Assembly: GCA_021323945.1 (NCBI GenBank) | Contig: JAJPKA010000002.1 | Coordinates: forward strand, 1-64,000 | From: Pseudomonadota bacterium | Lineage (GTDB): Bacteria; Desulfobacterota; Binatia; Binatales; Binataceae | DNA: 64,000 nt | Direction: 5' to 3' | Shown here: piece by piece, positions 5,522-13,069 of the stretch | How positions within the stretch are numbered: the stretch's first letter is position 1 | Layout: every line of letters begins with the position of its first letter | The notes under the pieces: generated by a model | What the model was told of the DNA's origin: nothing | The model's input: the letters and a program-made list of their open reading frames with translations, nothing else | Database searches by the model: none | Program-made: the position numbers and the translations under genes

Positions 5522-7696
5522 TCATCCCGTCGGCAGGGCGGTGGAGGCCGCCGCGCTGGTCGCGCCGGTGAGCTGGGCCAGCAGAGTGGTGTCGATAAAG
5601 ACGTTGAAAGTGAGCCGTTCCGCCGGCGGCGGCGGCATGCAGTCGATATCGAAGACCAGCTGGCCGGCGGCGATCTGCGAGCTCGGATTCTCGGCCGGAT
5701 TGAAGCTCGCCGTCCCCGCCACCAGCGCGCCGCGCGCGATCAGCGTGCGGATAAAGCTGTTGGCGCTCGCCAGGATACTCTGGATCAGCGCGTTCGAGAT
5801 CGGCTGATCCAAAAACTGCATCATGGCCAGCATGATCGACTGTTCAATCACGTCCATCGTGCGGCGCACCGGGATAAACACGTCGGGCGTGCTGTAGGTC
5901 GGAAAGCCCGCGCTGCGATTGCCCCACACCCGAATCCCGGTGCCGAAGGCCTGAAAGGCCGTGACGATGCCCTGCGAGTTGAGCGTGTTGGTGTCGGAGG
6001 CCGCATCCAGAAAGCTCGAATAGATCGCCACATCCGGCCCGAGCGCGCCCACCACCGGCGTATTCGACGGCGACCACCAGTAGCCCTGCGCCAGGTCCTT
6101 CGCCGCCGTGGCGCCGGCCACATAGGGCGAGTAGGGACCGGCATGCGTGACGTTGGCCAGATTCTGAATCGCCTTGCCGCTGCTCGGGTCGATCGACACG
6201 CCGGTCGGCACAATCCCCGAATCCAGAAAGAGCTGCTGCGGTCCGCAGAGAATCGCCCGCTTGTCCGAGGTGTTGAACGCATTGCCGCTCGCGCCGCGAT
6301 TGCTCAGCAGCGTGGCCGGCGACGAACCCGGCGGGCAGTCGATGAAGTACATCGCGCGCATCGCCGCCGCCAGCGTCGCCATCCCGGCCGCCACGGTCGC
6401 ATCCTGCGAGCCCACCACCTGTCCGGTCGGCACCGCATTGCCAAACGACGGCGCAATCAGCAGCTTGGGGAAAAAGCCCATCAGGCCGTAGGCGAGCTTC
6501 CAGTTCTGCATCCCGGTGTAGACGTTGCCGCTCACCGTGCCGACCAGGTCGGAGTCGGCAAGCTTGCTCGGGTCGGCGTAATTGCAGCTCACCTGCACGC
6601 TCTGCCCGGCGGTCAGCAGGCCGCCGCCGAGCGCCGTGATCACGCCGTTGACCCGGTCGACTTTGAAATCCGCCCCCTCGACGTAGATGACGGTCGCGCC
6701 CGTGTTGGTGACCTTGACCGCCGAAAGCCCCATGTGGCCGACGTTGATCGCCTGCACGCCCGCGCCCGGAAAGGTGAAGGTCTGCGCCGTAATCGTGCTG
6801 TAATGCCTGGTCTGGTCGAAGACGTTGACCGCGATCACCTGCCCCGCGCCCTGCGCGAAGACCGTCGCCAGCGCGTACGGAATCGTGAAGCCCTGGATCG
6901 GCGGGCCGAACACTCCGGCCTGCCCCGGCGCCAGCGAGTTCGGATTCGAACCCGCAATCAGCACCGGCTGCTGCAGATTGGGAATCGGCCCCTTCTGCGT
7001 GAGCGTCCAGGTCACGGTGCCGGTCAGGCCGCCCGCAATCGAATCGCTCGTGGTGCCGCCGAGCGTCGTGTTCCAGACCGGCGGCGTCGTGCCGGTAATC
7101 GCCGCCGCGCCCAGCGCCACCAGCGTCCACGTCACGCCGCCGTCAGTCGTGCTGCCGCCGACCGTGGTCGACCAGCTGGGCGCCGACGCGCCCGAGGTCC
7201 CCGCCACCACGCAGCGCTGCGTGTTGCCGCTCGAGTCCAGCACGAGGCTGCCGACGGTGTAGGAATGGGACGCCTGCCAGCCCGGCAGCGTGACCGCGGT
7301 CGCCGTCTGGATATTGCCATTGGCGTCGATACACTGCTGGCCGGCCGCCGCGCCAATCGCGATCAGCGTCCAGACCACCGTGCCGTCGGTGGTGGTCGCT
7401 CCGAGCGCCCGGCCCCAGGCGGGCGTCGAGATGCCGGTTGTGCCGGCGGTCGTCACCTTCTGGGTGTTGCCGTTGCTGTCGACGATCAGATTGCCGACCG
7501 TCTCGACCGTCGACGGCGTCCATTGGGGCGCGGCCTGCACCAGCCACGACGGATCCCACAGCGGCAAAGCCCCCGGCACGGCAAACAGCGGCGCCGAGCC
7601 GACCAGGCCGATCACCGCCGAATTGACCACGTTTATCGGAACCGGCCCGAGATTGAACTCGAAGACCTCGACCCCATGGAGAAAGTTCGCTGGCAT
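5522..7696 (-). CDS. Contractile tail sheath protein (gpFI-like) with inserted binding modules
   Basis: 724 residues, far longer than P2 gpFI (about 396). The N-terminus (HGVEVFEF, SAVIGLVGSAP) and the C-terminal half (SFGNAVPTG, ISNALIQSIL, FDIDCMPPPPAERLTFNVFI) are sheath-like. About residues 56-236 contain repeated W...VGxLxxDSxGNTQ...AGTxG...P.W...TDGxVxWT units resembling CBM5/12-type carbohydrate-binding repeats seen in phage proteins. Residues about 335-375 carry a VEGADFKVDRVNGVITAL module also found in gp37 and the decoration protein. The sheath contracts to drive the tube through the envelope. Confidence 0.9.
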   Translation of the reverse strand: MPANFLHGVEVFEFNLGPVPINVVNSAVIGLVGSAPLFAVPGALPLWDPSWLVQAAPQWTPSTVETVGNLIVDSNGNTQKVTTAGTTGISTPAWGRALGATTTDGTVVWTLIAIGAAAGQQCIDANGNIQTATAVTLPGWQASHSYTVGSLVLDSSGNTQRCVVAGTSGASAPSWSTTVGGSTTDGGVTWTLVALGAAAITGTTPPVWNTTLGGTTSDSIAGGLTGTVTWTLTQKGPIPNLQQPVLIAGSNPNSLAPGQAGVFGPPIQGFTIPYALATVFAQGAGQVIAVNVFDQTRHYSTITAQTFTFPGAGVQAINVGHMGLSAVKVTNTGATVIYVEGADFKVDRVNGVITALGGGLLTAGQSVQVSCNYADPSKLADSDLVGTVSGNVYTGMQNWKLAYGLMGFFPKLLIAPSFGNAVPTGQVVGSQDATVAAGMATLAAAMRAMYFIDCPPGSSPATLLSNRGASGNAFNTSDKRAILCGPQQLFLDSGIVPTGVSIDPSSGKAIQNLANVTHAGPYSPYVAGATAAKDLAQGYWWSPSNTPVVGALGPDVAIYSSFLDAASDTNTLNSQGIVTAFQAFGTGIRVWGNRSAGFPTYSTPDVFIPVRRTMDVIEQSIMLAMMQFLDQPISNALIQSILASANSFIRTLIARGALVAGTASFNPAENPSSQIAAGQLVFDIDCMPPPPAERLTFNVFIDTTLLAQLTGATSAAASTALPTG

Positions 7697-7719
7697 TTCT
7701 CTGTTTCACCGACCTGGCC

Positions 7720-7747
7720 GGAGCCGCCTCCCCTCCCGGGCGGCTCC
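7720..7747 (-). promoter_or_regulatory. Hairpin in the spacer before the sheath gene
   Basis: A perfect 9-bp inverted repeat (GGAGCCGCC, 10-base loop, GGCGGCTCC) lies in the 61-base space between the 62-residue gene and the sheath start. No T-run follows on the minus strand, so a classical terminator is unlikely. RNA processing, stability or translational control is possible. Confidence 0.4.
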
Positions 7748-7757
7748 CGCCAGCCTC

Positions 7758-7946
7758 TCAGTTGCTTGCCTCTTTCACCTCGAGCCAGTCGATCGACGCC
7801 ATCGCCAGGCGCAAGGTCATGTAGCCCTGGCGATTCATCCCCAGCAGATAGCCGTCATCGACCACGCAGTTGTAAAGATTGCGCAGCGTCCGCGTGCTGC
7901 CGTCACGCAGATGCAGTTCGAGCACATAGTCCTTTGCCGGCTCCAT
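7758..7946 (-). CDS. Small phage hypothetical protein
   Basis: 62 residues, MEPAKDYVLELHLRDGSTRTL start and ASIDWLEVKEASN end, predicted all-beta. The ATG overlaps the preceding stop as TGATG, which fixes this start over a longer upstream extension. No family was recognised; it sits just before the sheath gene. Confidence 0.65.
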   Translation of the reverse strand: MEPAKDYVLELHLRDGSTRTLRNLYNCVVDDGYLLGMNRQGYMTLRLAMASIDWLEVKEASN

Positions 7947-8191
7947 CAGTTGCCCCCTCTGGTCGAGACCACATCCACCTCGTAAATGCCGCCCATCAGC
8001 ATGCTGAACGCCGCCGCGACCAGCCGCTTGGTATCCTCGCCGCTGACATTGGCAATCGTGTTGACGGGACAATGCCCGTCGCATTCGTGTCGCGGAATCA
8101 TGAGCAGCGTCCACAGAGTCCCCGCCGGCAGTATCTGCTTGATCAGATGCTGCAGCGTCCGCACTTCCTCGTCGGTCAAAAGTCGCTTCAT
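7946..8191 (-). CDS. Small phage hypothetical protein
   Basis: 81 residues, MKRLLTDEEVRTLQHLIKQILPAG start, then PRHECDGHCPVNTIANVSGEDTKRL and LMGGIYEVDVVS. The HECDGHC cluster could bind a metal. The ribosome binding site is a G-run (AAGGGGGAAAAACG ATG). It overlaps the lysozyme-like gene upstream by ATGA and the next gene by TGATG, so translational coupling is likely. Its function is unknown. Confidence 0.65.
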   Translation of the reverse strand: MKRLLTDEEVRTLQHLIKQILPAGTLWTLLMIPRHECDGHCPVNTIANVSGEDTKRLVAAAFSMLMGGIYEVDVVSTRGGN

Positions 8192-8622
8192 CGTTTTTCC
8201 CCCTTGTCCCCCTTGAGTTGCTGGTAGGCATCGCGCCAGCGCGCCAGATATTCGGGATTCCGCCGCCCTTCGACAAAGACCGCCCGCTCGCCCAGATTCC
8301 AGGCCTGCACGATCAAATCCCGCTCCTCCGGCGACGCCGTGCGCCAGCCCCGCACCGCCAGGTAGGCGGCGCAGGCCTTGATCTGCGCCTGCGTCCAGGT
8401 GTCGCTCACCGTCGCGGCAAAGCGCATCTGCGAGCCGTAGAAGCGCTTGAAGGTCGCCGGATGCATCTGCAGGAGGCCGAAGGACCGGCCGCCATCGCCA
8501 ATCCGGGCCTCGTCCTCATCCGACTCCACCATCGCAAAGGCCCGCACCTCGCGCGCAAACTCGACCGCCGGCGAATAATCAATGCCGGCGCCCGCCCCCT
8601 CAGTCACAGCACGAATGGACAT
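8188..8622 (-). CDS. Lysozyme-like lytic enzyme (probable endolysin/transglycosylase)
   Basis: 144 residues from ATG 8622. FAMVESDEDEAR...GGRSFGLLQMHPATFKRFYG is the lysozyme-fold signature of SLT/goose-type transglycosylases (Glu of the MVES motif as acid, followed by a GLLQ strand-turn), with a C-terminal WTQAQIKACAAYLAVRGW helix. It should cut the peptidoglycan glycan backbone at lysis or injection. An upstream ATG at 8679 is possible but overlaps the zinc-ribbon microgene extensively. The 4-base overlap with the next gene supports operon expression. Confidence 0.72.
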   Translation of the reverse strand: MSIRAVTEGAGAGIDYSPAVEFAREVRAFAMVESDEDEARIGDGGRSFGLLQMHPATFKRFYGSQMRFAATVSDTWTQAQIKACAAYLAVRGWRTASPEERDLIVQAWNLGERAVFVEGRRNPEYLARWRDAYQQLKGDKGEKR

Positions 8623-8695
8623 AGCCGCAGTGCCGACAGAGCCATTTGCCCCCGCTGCCGCGCGCCATCGCCGCGCCACACCAGGGACACCTCAT
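8600..8695 (-). CDS. Zinc-ribbon microprotein (31 aa)
   Basis: The ATG (8695-8693) overlaps the stop of the upstream membrane protein as ATGA. The frame encodes 31 residues with MRCPWCGAAM and WLCRHCGYVHSCCD, a classic CxxC-CxxC zinc ribbon. It ends with TGA at 8600 inside the next gene in another frame. Coupled overlap plus paired CxxC motifs make a real gene likely. The role is unknown; small ribbons often mediate protein or RNA contacts. Confidence 0.62.
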   Translation of the reverse strand: MRCPWCGAAMARGSGGKWLCRHCGYVHSCCD

Positions 8696-8877
8696 GCGCC
8701 GCGCCCGACCCGGCGGCGGCGCAAATCATTGCTGCACAGCACCGTCAGGTCGACCACCGTCGCCCGCCGGCGCGCCTTCTGGCTGCGGCGCCAGCGCCAG
8801 TAGTCGACGCCGAGCCAGCAGAGCCCCACCACGAAACCGCCCATCGCCCCGAACAACAGATCGCCGACGACGCTCAT
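8692..8877 (-). CDS. Small membrane protein, possible lysis accessory
   Basis: 61 residues with one hydrophobic span (about residues 4-25, LLFGAMGGFVVGLCWLGV) followed by a strongly basic cytoplasmic tail (WRWRRSQKARRR). It overlaps the upstream gene by ATGA and the downstream ribbon by ATGA. Proximity to the lysozyme-like gene suggests a holin or spanin-like role, but no family signature is seen. Confidence 0.6.
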   Translation of the reverse strand: MSVVGDLLFGAMGGFVVGLCWLGVDYWRWRRSQKARRRATVVDLTVLCSNDLRRRRVGRGA

Positions 8878-9227
8878 CGCTCACCTCCGGCGGCCAGCGC
8901 CTCGTAGTCGCGCACCAGCGGATCATCAGCCGGCAGCGTCACGCTCTCGCCCGGCACGATCGACGGCCAGCTCACCGCATAGGCCATCCGCCAATGCATC
9001 CCGTCGGGACTGAGCGCCGGCCCGAGATAGATCGCGTCGGCCGCAAGCTGCGTCACCGGATAGCGCCACGCCCTGACCGTCAGCCAGCAGGGCCGGCTGA
9101 GCGCCACCCCCGGCAGCCGATAGAGATCGCGGTCGCGGCTGTAAAGCACCGTCACCAGCCGCCTCGTCGCATTGCGCTCATCGCCGCCCGCGGCGGCTTC
9201 TTTGCCGTTTCCGTTTGACTTAGCCAC
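8874..9227 (-). CDS. Phage hypothetical protein, paralogue of the adjacent gene
   Basis: 117 residues from GTG 9227 with AGGGGGAAAAC upstream. The pattern LYRLPGVALSRPCWLTVRAWRYPV ... PDGMHWRMAYAVSW ... LPADDPLVRDYEAL is shared with the gene just upstream (FYAIPDI..GIWLSLARHPLPV, GRDYWRVGL, IDDELVRDYRDA), so the pair looks like a tandem duplication. No function was recognised. Confidence 0.65.
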   Translation of the reverse strand: MAKSNGNGKEAAAGGDERNATRRLVTVLYSRDRDLYRLPGVALSRPCWLTVRAWRYPVTQLAADAIYLGPALSPDGMHWRMAYAVSWPSIVPGESVTLPADDPLVRDYEALAAGGER

Positions 9228-9612
9228 GTTTTCCCCCTCTGTCCTTTTTGCCCGCTTCGCGGGCCATCTCTTCCATCGCGAGCCGCAGACCCTCCGCCTC
9301 GGCCCACGCCTCCTCGAGTCCCGGCGTCCACCAGCAGGCGTCGCGGTAGTCGCGCACGAGCTCGTCGTCGATGCTCACCGCCCTGCTGCCGTCGGGCCGG
9401 GTCGGCGCATGCAGCCCCACGCGCCAGTAGTCGCGGCCGCGCATCACCACCGCAAAGCTCAGCCCCGGCCGATGCCATTCGCTCGGCACCGGCAGCGGAT
9501 GCCGCGCCAGCGACAGCCAGATTCCGCCCTCCCGCCTGATGTCGGGAATCGCATAGAACTGGCCGCCCGCCGAAAAGACGATCTGCACCTCTTTCATCGC
9601 GCGCTCATTCAC
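9220..9612 (-). CDS. Phage hypothetical protein, paralogue of the adjacent gene
   Basis: 130 residues. N-terminal MKEVQIVFSAGGQFYAIPD, central SFAVVMRGRDYWRVGLHAP and IDDELVRDYRDACWW, and a basic C-terminus (AGKKDRGGKRG). It is similar in layout to the following gene, with which it overlaps by 8 bases. ATG 9612 is used, but ATG 9597 is equally possible. Its function is unknown. Confidence 0.62.
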   Translation of the reverse strand: MNERAMKEVQIVFSAGGQFYAIPDIRREGGIWLSLARHPLPVPSEWHRPGLSFAVVMRGRDYWRVGLHAPTRPDGSRAVSIDDELVRDYRDACWWTPGLEEAWAEAEGLRLAMEEMAREAGKKDRGGKRG

Positions 9613-9656
9613 CGGTCACTCGCGGCCCTCCACCTGCACTCACTGTCAGCCATTCG

Positions 9657-9905
9657 CTATCTAACCGTCACCAGCTCGGGCGGCTGGCGCGCCAGCATCT
9701 CGCCGAGCGCGCTGTGCAGGACCTTGGCGACGTCGAGATTGGGCACCTCCAAAGTCGCCTCGCCGATCACCGCGGGATTTCCGCCCGCCTCCGGCCGCGC
9801 CATCGCATAGGCCTTGTAGCGCCGCCGGCCGTTGGCGAAGTCGTCGCGCATCCACGAGATGCTGAGCAGCGTTCGCGGCGGCGCCCCGTTGACCAGGTTG
9901 TCCAT
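9657..9905 (-). CDS. Small phage hypothetical protein
   Basis: 82 residues, MDNLVNGAPPRTLLSISWMRDDF start, RRRYKAYAMARPEAGG middle, then VLHSALGEMLARQPPELVTVR. ATG 9905 is preferred over GTG 9911 because GAGGGGGG lies 5 bases upstream. It directly follows the gp37-like gene. No family was recognised; a structural or tail-assembly role is only inferred from position. Confidence 0.6.
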   Translation of the reverse strand: MDNLVNGAPPRTLLSISWMRDDFANGRRRYKAYAMARPEAGGNPAVIGEATLEVPNLDVAKVLHSALGEMLARQPPELVTVR

Positions 9906-9920
9906 CGTCACCCCCCTCGT

Positions 9921-10781
9921 TCAGTTGTTCGGCGCCAGCGGCGCCGCGCCGCCACTGGCCAGCGCATTCTCGACATCCGCATACGCGTAGCTCACCGCCA
10001 CCGTCGCGCCGGCCGGAATCGACCCGGTGGCGAGCCGGGTCACCACGCCATTGACGTTGTCGACCGTGTAGTCCACCCCCGCAACGTAGGTCGTCAGCAG
10101 GTCCGCGCTCTTCACCACCACCCCCTGCAGATTCTGATAGGGCAGGGTGATCACCCCCGGCGTGCCGCTGAAGGTCATCAGCGCCACCCCGACCTGCACC
10201 GGCGTCACCCCCCCTTCCTCCATCGCCGTGCCCTTGATGAAGAGCGGGTAGCTGGGTGGCTGATAGTTCTCGACCACCACCGTGCGGGTGGAGAAGATGA
10301 TCTCGTAGACCCAGACACCCCCCTGCCGGTCGCGGTCGACAAACCGCTCGCGCACCGCCTTCATCGGGGTGCAGCCGGTGTTCGGCTGAAAGCCCATGAG
10401 CGCGGTCCGCACCGCCTCGAGGATCTGATAGGCGCCCGGCGAGGTGCCGCTCGGCGGTCCGCCAAAGGCCCACCCCAGATCGCGGATCCGGATTCCCACC
10501 GCGAACTCCAGGGTCCGCTCCTGCGCCACGTGGCCGATATCCAGGATCTCCCCGTAGTCGCCCCCCATGTAGATCACCATCGCAACGCCGATCCGATGGC
10601 GCATCTCGTAGGCCTCGGGCTTGTCGGGAAAATGCGTCACCTCGATCATCTGCGTCCCCAGCGCCGCCCCGAGATAGCTCTCGAGCTGCGCCACGATCGC
10701 CGCTTCGATCGTCGCGATATCGACCGGCGTCGGCGGGCTGAAGTTCTGCCCGGTCCAGGGACTGTCGAGAAAGACCCCCAT
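9921..10781 (-). CDS. Mu gp37-like head-tail protein with extra C-terminal module
   Basis: 286 residues. The N-terminal 170 residues resemble the DUF1834/gp37 family (ATIEAAIVAQLESYLG, YEMRHRIGVAMVIYMG, YQILEAVRTALMGFQP). Residues about 205-270 form a separate module (TYVAGVDYTVDNVNGVVTRL, IPAGATVAVSYAYAD) that recurs in the sheath and decoration proteins. gp37 sits after gp36 in Mu-like genomes, as here, and is implicated in head-tail joining. Confidence 0.75.
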   Translation of the reverse strand: MGVFLDSPWTGQNFSPPTPVDIATIEAAIVAQLESYLGAALGTQMIEVTHFPDKPEAYEMRHRIGVAMVIYMGGDYGEILDIGHVAQERTLEFAVGIRIRDLGWAFGGPPSGTSPGAYQILEAVRTALMGFQPNTGCTPMKAVRERFVDRDRQGGVWVYEIIFSTRTVVVENYQPPSYPLFIKGTAMEEGGVTPVQVGVALMTFSGTPGVITLPYQNLQGVVVKSADLLTTYVAGVDYTVDNVNGVVTRLATGSIPAGATVAVSYAYADVENALASGGAAPLAPNN

Positions 10782-10789
10782 TCAGCCGC

Positions 10790-11131
10790 TCAGAAACCGT
10801 CGCTCCCGTCCTCCAGCGCCCCCGACAGCACCGGATCGCCATGGATCATCGGCCCGTCGCAGCTTCCGGCCGCTTCAGTCTCAGCCGCTTCGCCCGCGGC
10901 CGGCTCGCTCGCGCAATTCTCGGCCTCGTCTTCGACCTGATGGGTCATTTCGCGCATCGCATCGACCATCGCGCGCAGCTGCTCGCGCTCGGCCTTCATC
11001 CAGGTGAGCACCCCCTTCATCTGCCCCACCAGCGACTTGATCTCCGCCCAGCTCGGCTGCGCGGGCGCCGGCTTCTTCGCCGCCGGCCGCTTCATTGCCT
11101 TCTTTGCCGGCTTCTTTTTGCTGCTTCCCAT
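10790..11131 (-). CDS. Lys-rich coiled-coil phage protein
   Basis: 113 residues. A Lys/Ala/Pro-rich basic N-terminus (GSSKKKPAKKAMKRPAAKK) is followed by a heptad-like segment (IKSLVGQMKGVLTWMKAEREQLRAMVDAM is helical) and an acidic tail. The ribosome binding site is GGGGGGGAGG. The basic start could bind DNA. It lies between gp36 and gp37 and no family was recognised. Confidence 0.6.
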   Translation of the reverse strand: MGSSKKKPAKKAMKRPAAKKPAPAQPSWAEIKSLVGQMKGVLTWMKAEREQLRAMVDAMREMTHQVEDEAENCASEPAAGEAAETEAAGSCDGPMIHGDPVLSGALEDGSDGF

Positions 11132-11147
11132 CTGCTTCCTCCCCCCC

Positions 11148-11609
11148 TTAGAATCCCTTCAACGTCCCGCGGCTGAACACGCGCTGCGGCAGCGCCGGAT
11201 CGCCGCCAAAGTTCTGATCCATCACCACCTGCGGCGACGACGGATCGGCCGGCTCCTCGCTGTCGCTGCTGAGCCCGAGCGTCCGCTTGCCGTCGCTCAC
11301 TTCCTTCAGAAAGGCAATCGCCTTCTCGTACTTGTCCTTCGCATCCACCAGGTCATGAATCGGCCGGAGCGCGTTCAAATGGTACATCGCGATCTCGCAG
11401 CAGAGCCGCGTCAGAATCGCCGGCGGATCGCTCAGCGGCAGCGCAAACCGCGCCTCCAGATAGGCATCGATCTCATCCGAGGCATCCGCCAGAAACGTGC
11501 TCAGAAAGGCCGCGTTGATCGTCGTCTGCGTCGGATCCTCGTTGGTCAGCTGCACCAAATCCCGATTGGGATAGCGCGCCTGCATGTCACTGACCTGCGC
11601 GTACGCCAT
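11148..11609 (-). CDS. Mu gp36-like protein (DUF1320), head completion
   Basis: 153 residues with the gp36 pattern: MAYAQVSDMQARYPNRDLVQLTN start, ADASDEIDAYLEARFALPL and ILTRLCCEIAMYHL. DUF1320 proteins are head-tail connector/adaptor components of Mu-like phages and lie between capsid and gp37 genes, as here. An acidic linker precedes a basic, aromatic C-terminus. Confidence 0.85.
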   Translation of the reverse strand: MAYAQVSDMQARYPNRDLVQLTNEDPTQTTINAAFLSTFLADASDEIDAYLEARFALPLSDPPAILTRLCCEIAMYHLNALRPIHDLVDAKDKYEKAIAFLKEVSDGKRTLGLSSDSEEPADPSSPQVVMDQNFGGDPALPQRVFSRGTLKGF

Positions 11610-11621
11610 CTCCGGCTCCCC

Positions 11622-11852
11622 TCAGTCCTCCTCGAGCTCCCGCTTTGTGCTCCGTCGCCGCCGCCGCCCGCCCGCTCCGAACGTGCAGTCGAAGCAGCGG
11701 CCATCGTCGCCGATGTACTCGGAGTCCACTCCCGTCGCCGACCAATGCTGCGTGACGATCGACCTGCCACAGCCCGGACATCGAAATCGCACGATCATGT
11801 GCTCGCGGTCATCGAGCGCGAGCCCGAGCTGCGCCCCCCTGTCTCCAGCCAT
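11622..11852 (-). CDS. Zinc-ribbon phage protein
   Basis: 76 residues. RFRCPGCGRSIVTQHW and GDDGRCFDCTFG give a CxxC...CxxC zinc site; the C-terminus is very basic (GGRRRRRSTKRELEED). ATG 11852 follows a G-run ribosome binding site, and an upstream ATG (11894) is less likely. It lies between the capsid and gp36 genes. Nucleic-acid binding is plausible but not shown. Confidence 0.65.
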   Translation of the reverse strand: MAGDRGAQLGLALDDREHMIVRFRCPGCGRSIVTQHWSATGVDSEYIGDDGRCFDCTFGAGGRRRRRSTKRELEED

Positions 11853-11881
11853 TTGCCCCCCTGACGCGCCTGGCCGCGCCC

Positions 11882-12868
11882 TTACGCCAGCCACTCGCTG
11901 ACGATCAGCGTCGCATCGTTCAGATAGATGTTCGCGATCGGAATCGCGCTTACCGCGCCGCCGATCGTGCCCGCGCCGAAGGTCGCATGCAGGAGCTGAC
12001 GCGCCACCTCTTCAAGCTGCGGCGGCACGATCAGAAAACGCGTGCTCGGCGGCCCGTTCCAGGTGCCAAACGGCACCCCGGCGTCGCTCTTGATGCTGCG
12101 CAGCGCCGCCACCGCCGCCGCATAGTTGCTCGGATTGGACAGGTCGGTGTTGGAGGCATAGGTCAGCTGCCAGAGCCCCACCCCGGCATTGCAGCGCACG
12201 TCCACGCCATAGCGAAACAGCCGCTGCGAAAAGACCGCTTCGTCGGTCGCCGTGTTCATCCGGGTCACGGCATACTCGCGCCGCTTCTGGAAGATAAAGG
12301 GCTTGATCGGCCGCGCCGCATCCACCAGAAACCAGAAGGGCCCGCTGCCGCTCGAATTGATATTCGAATAGGTCGTCTGGTTGCTCGATTCCTGGGCGGG
12401 GCCCGCCGGATGGTTCGGGGCGTACAGATTTAGCCCGTCATAACAGATCGGCACCGGCACCGTCAGCTTGCCGATCTGCACCGGCGCGCCGGTCACCGCC
12501 GCCTTCATCATCCCAAAGACCAGCTGATCAGGATGCGTCTTGGCGTCCCAGCCGAGCTGCTCGATCACCGGCGCATAAACCCCGTACTGGTCATCCTCGA
12601 TCCGCTCCCGCTCAATCCCCACCGTGTCCTCGAAGGTCTTGTTGACAATCGTGTAGGCATGGGCCTCGAGCGCCTGCAGCACCCGCTCGCCGATCCATTC
12701 ACGAAAGCCGGTGGTGCGGCCGAGCCAGGGATAGATCGTCTGGCTGGTCGACGACGGGACAATCGAACAGATCTTCTCGTAGTACGAAGGGGCCATCTCG
12801 AACCCCTTCTGGAAGATCGTGTCGAAACCCGTAAACAGCGTGGTGAGATTGTTCGCAGAGATCTCCAT
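11882..12868 (-). CDS. Mu gpT-like major capsid protein
   Basis: 328 residues with the gpT family start (MEISANNLTTLFTGFDTIFQKGFE) and further signatures YPWLGRTTGFREWIGERVLQ, DTVGIERERIEDDQYGVYAP and LYAPNHP. This is the HK97-fold major head subunit of Mu-like phages, with typical length. It follows the protease and decoration genes, the usual head cassette. Confidence 0.92.
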   Translation of the reverse strand: MEISANNLTTLFTGFDTIFQKGFEMAPSYYEKICSIVPSSTSQTIYPWLGRTTGFREWIGERVLQALEAHAYTIVNKTFEDTVGIERERIEDDQYGVYAPVIEQLGWDAKTHPDQLVFGMMKAAVTGAPVQIGKLTVPVPICYDGLNLYAPNHPAGPAQESSNQTTYSNINSSGSGPFWFLVDAARPIKPFIFQKRREYAVTRMNTATDEAVFSQRLFRYGVDVRCNAGVGLWQLTYASNTDLSNPSNYAAAVAALRSIKSDAGVPFGTWNGPPSTRFLIVPPQLEEVARQLLHATFGAGTIGGAVSAIPIANIYLNDATLIVSEWLA

Positions 12869-12883
12869 CGTCCTCTTCTTCCC

Positions 12884-13069
12884 TCACTTCTGCGTCGGAC
12901 TCGGCATCAGCAGATGCGCCACCGCCACCAGCATCGCGATAATCGCCGTCGCCATGTCGCGCCACTCCGCCGGCAGAGCCTGCACGAACTGCGGCGCGAC
13001 CGTCACAAAGGCGCCGCCCAGCACGGTCGCGTAATGCCAGGCGCGCATGCTCCACAAACGCGTCATCAT
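12884..13069 (-). CDS. Small two-span membrane protein (holin-like)
   Basis: 61 residues with two hydrophobic segments (WHYATVLGGAFVTVAPQFV and MATAIIAMLVAVAHLLM) separated by PAEWRD and flanked by charged ends. Size and topology fit a class II holin, but its place between decoration and capsid genes is not a lysis cassette, so another membrane role is possible. The ATG immediately follows the previous stop. Confidence 0.6.
   Translation of the reverse strand: MMTRLWSMRAWHYATVLGGAFVTVAPQFVQALPAEWRDMATAIIAMLVAVAHLLMPSPTQK

Noticed and set aside
5372-8227. Very long open frame opposite the tail sheath/tube genes
   Set aside because: It is antisense to well-supported sheath and tube genes, is Arg/His-rich and has no domain; a by-product of high G+C.
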